From positions 1 through 7,796 of the forward strand of contig JBMHCM010000044.1 of NCBI GenBank assembly GCA_049889915.1: a DNA stretch of 7,796 bases, given 5' to 3'. Of the stretch, positions 5,948-7,796 are shown one piece after another. Origin of the DNA: UBA8337 sp049889915. Its GTDB lineage: Bacteria > Pseudomonadota > Alphaproteobacteria > RS24. The first letter of the stretch is position 1; every line of letters begins with the position of its first letter. The notes beneath the pieces were generated by a model. It was given only the letters and a program-made list of their open reading frames with translations. It did not search any database and was not told the origin of the DNA. A program made the translations under genes and the position numbers.

Positions 5948-6547
5948 ATGTTGGACGACACGAATGAGCAAGCCAGCTTCCACGCCATGGTGGACGGCAC
6001 GCAAGAGGATTATCAGAAGATTCAAAAAGCCTTTGGCGAGTTTTCCAAGACCCTGCCGGATCGGGTAATGGATCATTTGAAAATGCTGCAAGGCGATTTT
6101 GGCGGCTTTGCCGTTGACCGCTTTGAGCACAGTCTGCAAACCGCCACGCGGGCCCATAAGGATGGCCGCGATGAAGAATATGTTGTCTGCGCGCTGATGC
6201 ATGATATTGGCGACCTGCTCGGCACCTTCAACCATGCCGAATTGGGTGCAGCGATTATGAAGCCGTTTATTTCGGAAGCGAATTTTTGGATGATGGAAAA
6301 TCACGCGATTTTCCAAGGCTATTATTTCTTCCATCATATCGGCCTTGACCGCGACCTGCGCGAGCAATTCCGCGGCCATGAGCATTTCGAATATACCGCG
6401 CAATTCTGCCATCTCTATGACCAAGCCGCTTTTGACCCGAATTATGAGTCCATGAGCTTGGAGGATTTTGAGCCAATGGTGCGCCGAGTGATGGAACGGC
6501 CCAAGCAGTCGATTTACAAAACCAAGGATGGCGAAAGCATTCTTTAG
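5948..6547 (+). CDS. HD-domain protein, possible di-metal hydrolase or PhnZ/MIOX-like oxygenase
   Basis: A 199-residue, mostly helical cytoplasmic protein with an HD domain. The metal-ligand candidates run in the usual order: H61 (FEHSLQTA), H85-D86 (ALMHDIGD), H96, H119 (ENHAIFQ) and D158 (LYDQAAFD). Six such residues are what dinuclear HD proteins use. The 24-residue spacing from H61 to H85 equals that from His34 to His58 in the phosphonate oxygenase PhnZ as I recall it, and the EHxLQxA and LLHDIG style segments look similar. The later His spacings differ, and PhnZ's second HD-motif His is D89 here. An oxygenase of the PhnZ/MIOX kind or a phosphohydrolase are both possible; the substrate is unknown. 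AGGGGAG at 5935-5941 supports the ATG at 5948. It is probably transcribed alone from the divergent region. Confidence 0.85.
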   Translation: MLDDTNEQASFHAMVDGTQEDYQKIQKAFGEFSKTLPDRVMDHLKMLQGDFGGFAVDRFEHSLQTATRAHKDGRDEEYVVCALMHDIGDLLGTFNHAELGAAIMKPFISEANFWMMENHAIFQGYYFFHHIGLDRDLREQFRGHEHFEYTAQFCHLYDQAAFDPNYESMSLEDFEPMVRRVMERPKQSIYKTKDGESIL

Positions 6548-6580
6548 GCGGTCGGCGCCGATCAGTGTGAGCGGTCATGC

Positions 6581-6599
6581 GCGGGGGCTTGCCGCCCGC
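6581..6599 (+). other. GC-rich hairpin after the HD gene
   Basis: GCGGGGG (6581-6587) can pair with the CC and CCCGC parts of 6592-6599 around the loop CTTG, with one bulged G at 6594. No T-tract follows, so it is not a standard intrinsic terminator; it may stabilise the 3' end or be part of a factor-dependent stop. The rest of the 95-base gap before the YggT gene shows the palindrome TCGGCGCCGA (6552-6561) and no clear promoter. Confidence 0.3.
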
Positions 6600-6642
6600 C
6601 TCGGATGCAGGTAAACACCACCCATTGAGCGGGAGTTGAGCC

Positions 6643-6933
6643 ATGTATGCGCTGTTGACGCTGATCAGTCAGCTAATCGAATTTTACATTTGGATCATCA
6701 TCGCCTCAGCCGTGTTGTCATGGCTGGTGGCGTTTGATGTCATTAATATGCGCAATCGGTTTGTTTATCTCATCGGCGATGCGCTGAACCGCTTGACCGA
6801 GCCGGTCTGCCGGCGGGTGCGGCAATTTCTGCCCGATATGGGCGGCATTGATGTGTCCCCCATCATCATTATTTTCGGCCTGATGTTTCTGCGCAATTTA
6901 ATGTGGGAACTGCTCGGCCCCTATGCCCTTTAG
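6643..6933 (+). CDS. yggT: YggT family integral membrane protein
   Basis: A 96-residue inner-membrane protein of the single-repeat YggT family. Two hydrophobic helices are visible, about residues 4-31 (rich in I, L and W) and 72-92. Between them lie the family's signature pieces: N-x-F-V-Y-L-I in the loop, LTEP at 51-54, a basic RRVRQFLP stretch, and GGIDVSP at 67-73 leading into the second helix. YggT proteins are widespread and have been linked to osmotic or membrane homeostasis and to cell-envelope assembly, but no enzymatic role is known. GGGAG at 6631-6635 precedes the ATG. FolD starts 19 bases after the stop, so the two are probably co-transcribed. In many proteobacteria a DUF167 gene follows yggT; none lies between yggT and folD here. 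A small GCCC/GGGC hairpin (6925-6936) overlaps the stop codon. Confidence 0.94.
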   Translation: MYALLTLISQLIEFYIWIIIASAVLSWLVAFDVINMRNRFVYLIGDALNRLTEPVCRRVRQFLPDMGGIDVSPIIIIFGLMFLRNLMWELLGPYAL

Positions 6934-6952
6934 GGCGGTCAGGAGAGGCTGC

Positions 6953-7796
6953 ATGTCTGCGCAAATCATTGACGGAAAACAAATCGCCGCCGATTTGCGC
7001 GGCCGTATCGGCGCGGCCGTTGCCAAGCTGCAGGCGGCGCACGGCAAAACGCCGGGCCTTGCGGTGGTGTTGGTCGGCGAAGATGCAGCCAGTCAGGTCT
7101 ATGTGCGCAATAAGGGCATTGCCACCAAAGAAGCGGGCATGGTGTCGCTGGAGTTCAAAATGCCGGCCGACACCTCGCAGGACGCGCTGCTGGCAAAAGT
7201 GCGCGAGTTGAACGCCGACCCTGCGGTCAACGGCATATTGGTGCAATTTCCCGTGCCCGAGCAAATCTCGCAACAAGCGGTTATCGATACCATTGACCCG
7301 GCCAAGGATGTTGACGGGCTGAACCCGCTCAATGCCGGGCGTCTGGTCTCCGGCTTGTCGGCGTTGACGCCGTGCACGCCTTTGGGCAGCGTTATTCTCG
7401 CCAAAGAAACTTTGGCAAAACAGGGGGGCGATTTGAGCGGTAAGCATGCCGTGGTCATCGGCCGTTCCAATCTGGTCGGCAAGCCGGTGGCGCAATTGCT
7501 GCTCAATGAAAATTGCACTGTCACCATGGCGCATTCGCGCACCGCTGATTTGCCGGCCGTCTGCCGCAGCGCCGACATTCTGGTCGCGGCGGTCGGCATT
7601 CCCGAAATGGTCAAAGGTGATTGGGTCAAGCCCGGCGCCTGCGTCATTGATGTCGGCATTAACCGTATCGCCGCGCCCGAAAAGGGTGACGGGAAAACGC
7701 GGCTGGTCGGCGATGTCGATTTCGCTGCTGCCTCAGAACTGGCCGCCCATATTACCCCCGTGCCGGGCGGGGTCGGCCCGATGACCATTGCGTGCC
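6953..7796 (+). CDS. folD: FolD, bifunctional methylenetetrahydrofolate dehydrogenase/cyclohydrolase (3' end outside window)
   Basis: The first 281 residues of FolD, still open at the window edge; the family is usually near 285-300 residues, so only a short tail is missing. FolD oxidises 5,10-methylene-THF to methenyl-THF with NADP and then hydrolyses it to 10-formyl-THF, feeding purine and formyl-Met synthesis in the cytoplasm. Catalytic Y50 and K54 (VYVRNK), Q98 in LVQFP and D121 in KDVDG are present. The substrate loop PCTPLG (140-145), the dinucleotide-binding GRSNLVGKP (170-178) and the late PGGVGPMTIAC are all intact. VQFPVP replaces the more usual VQLPLP, a mild change. AGGAGAGG at 6941-6948 supports the ATG at 6953. 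It follows yggT closely, probably in one transcript. Confidence 0.97.
   Translation, partial: MSAQIIDGKQIAADLRGRIGAAVAKLQAAHGKTPGLAVVLVGEDAASQVYVRNKGIATKEAGMVSLEFKMPADTSQDALLAKVRELNADPAVNGILVQFPVPEQISQQAVIDTIDPAKDVDGLNPLNAGRLVSGLSALTPCTPLGSVILAKETLAKQGGDLSGKHAVVIGRSNLVGKPVAQLLLNENCTVTMAHSRTADLPAVCRSADILVAAVGIPEMVKGDWVKPGACVIDVGINRIAAPEKGDGKTRLVGDVDFAAASELAAHITPVPGGVGPMTIAC

Noticed and set aside
5867..6424. Minus-strand frame opposite the HD gene, and the plus-strand frame 5423-5815 opposite the VOC gene
   Set aside because: Both oppose proteins with clear family signatures and good ribosome sites, and both run across the intergenic signals.
5948..6547. Calling the HD protein PhnZ
   Set aside because: Only the first His spacing matches; later spacings and the HD-motif His differ, and no phosphonate genes are nearby.
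6869..7534. A 221-codon minus-strand frame opposite folD, and another at 7099-7788
   Set aside because: FolD is unambiguous on the plus strand. The antisense products are low-complexity in Arg, Ala and Gln with no domain.
1..7796. Mobile elements, CRISPR arrays, tRNA or rRNA genes, tandem repeats
   Set aside because: Reading both strands showed no transposase, integrase, spaced direct repeats or RNA gene signatures, and composition looks even throughout.

Overview
The window reads as ordinary chromosomal DNA of a Gram-negative bacterium, most likely an alphaproteobacterium. The grounds are moderately high GC by eye, tight gene packing, good Shine-Dalgarno sites and the gene types present: a YggT-folD pair, acyl-CoA catabolic genes, and an APH-like kinase beside a DUF7064/7065-like protein. 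The taxon is inferred; no rRNA or other marker gene is present. I see no mobile element, CRISPR array, tRNA or rRNA.

Layout. Bases 1-28 hold the tail of a rho-independent terminator for a gene lying before the window. Bases 116-5396 hold six plus-strand genes with gaps of 14, 42, 3, 14 and 9 bases, so probably one operon: a crotonase-fold protein with a single catalytic Glu, a short-chain dehydrogenase like 3beta/17beta-hydroxysteroid dehydrogenase, a DUF7064/7065-like (AttH/CrtC-like) protein, an APH/EcKL-type small-molecule kinase, a second crotonase with the full acidic triad of delta3,5-delta2,4-dienoyl-CoA isomerase, and a PlsC-type acyltransferase. A bidirectional terminator at 5381-5429 separates this operon from a convergent VOC (glyoxalase-fold) gene at 5454-5828 on the minus strand. 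A 119-base divergent region, which contains a perfect 10-base palindrome, leads to a plus-strand HD-domain protein (5948-6547). A YggT membrane protein (6643-6933) and folD (from 6953, running off the window end) follow.

How the genes may work together. The first six genes look like a peripheral lipid pathway. The two crotonases and the SDR would rearrange double bonds and oxidise a hydroxyl on an unsaturated or alicyclic acyl-CoA, or on a steroid- or terpenoid-like compound. The kinase could phosphorylate a hydroxylated substrate, and the DUF protein may bind or modify a hydrophobic ligand. The substrate cannot be read from the sequence. YggT and folD are housekeeping genes, while the VOC and HD proteins are stand-alone enzymes of unknown substrate. 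The most interesting points are the unassigned six-gene cluster, the altered catalytic residues in two of its enzymes, the HD protein with a full set of possible di-metal ligands, and a terminator whose U-tract doubles as the lysine-rich tail of the acyltransferase.
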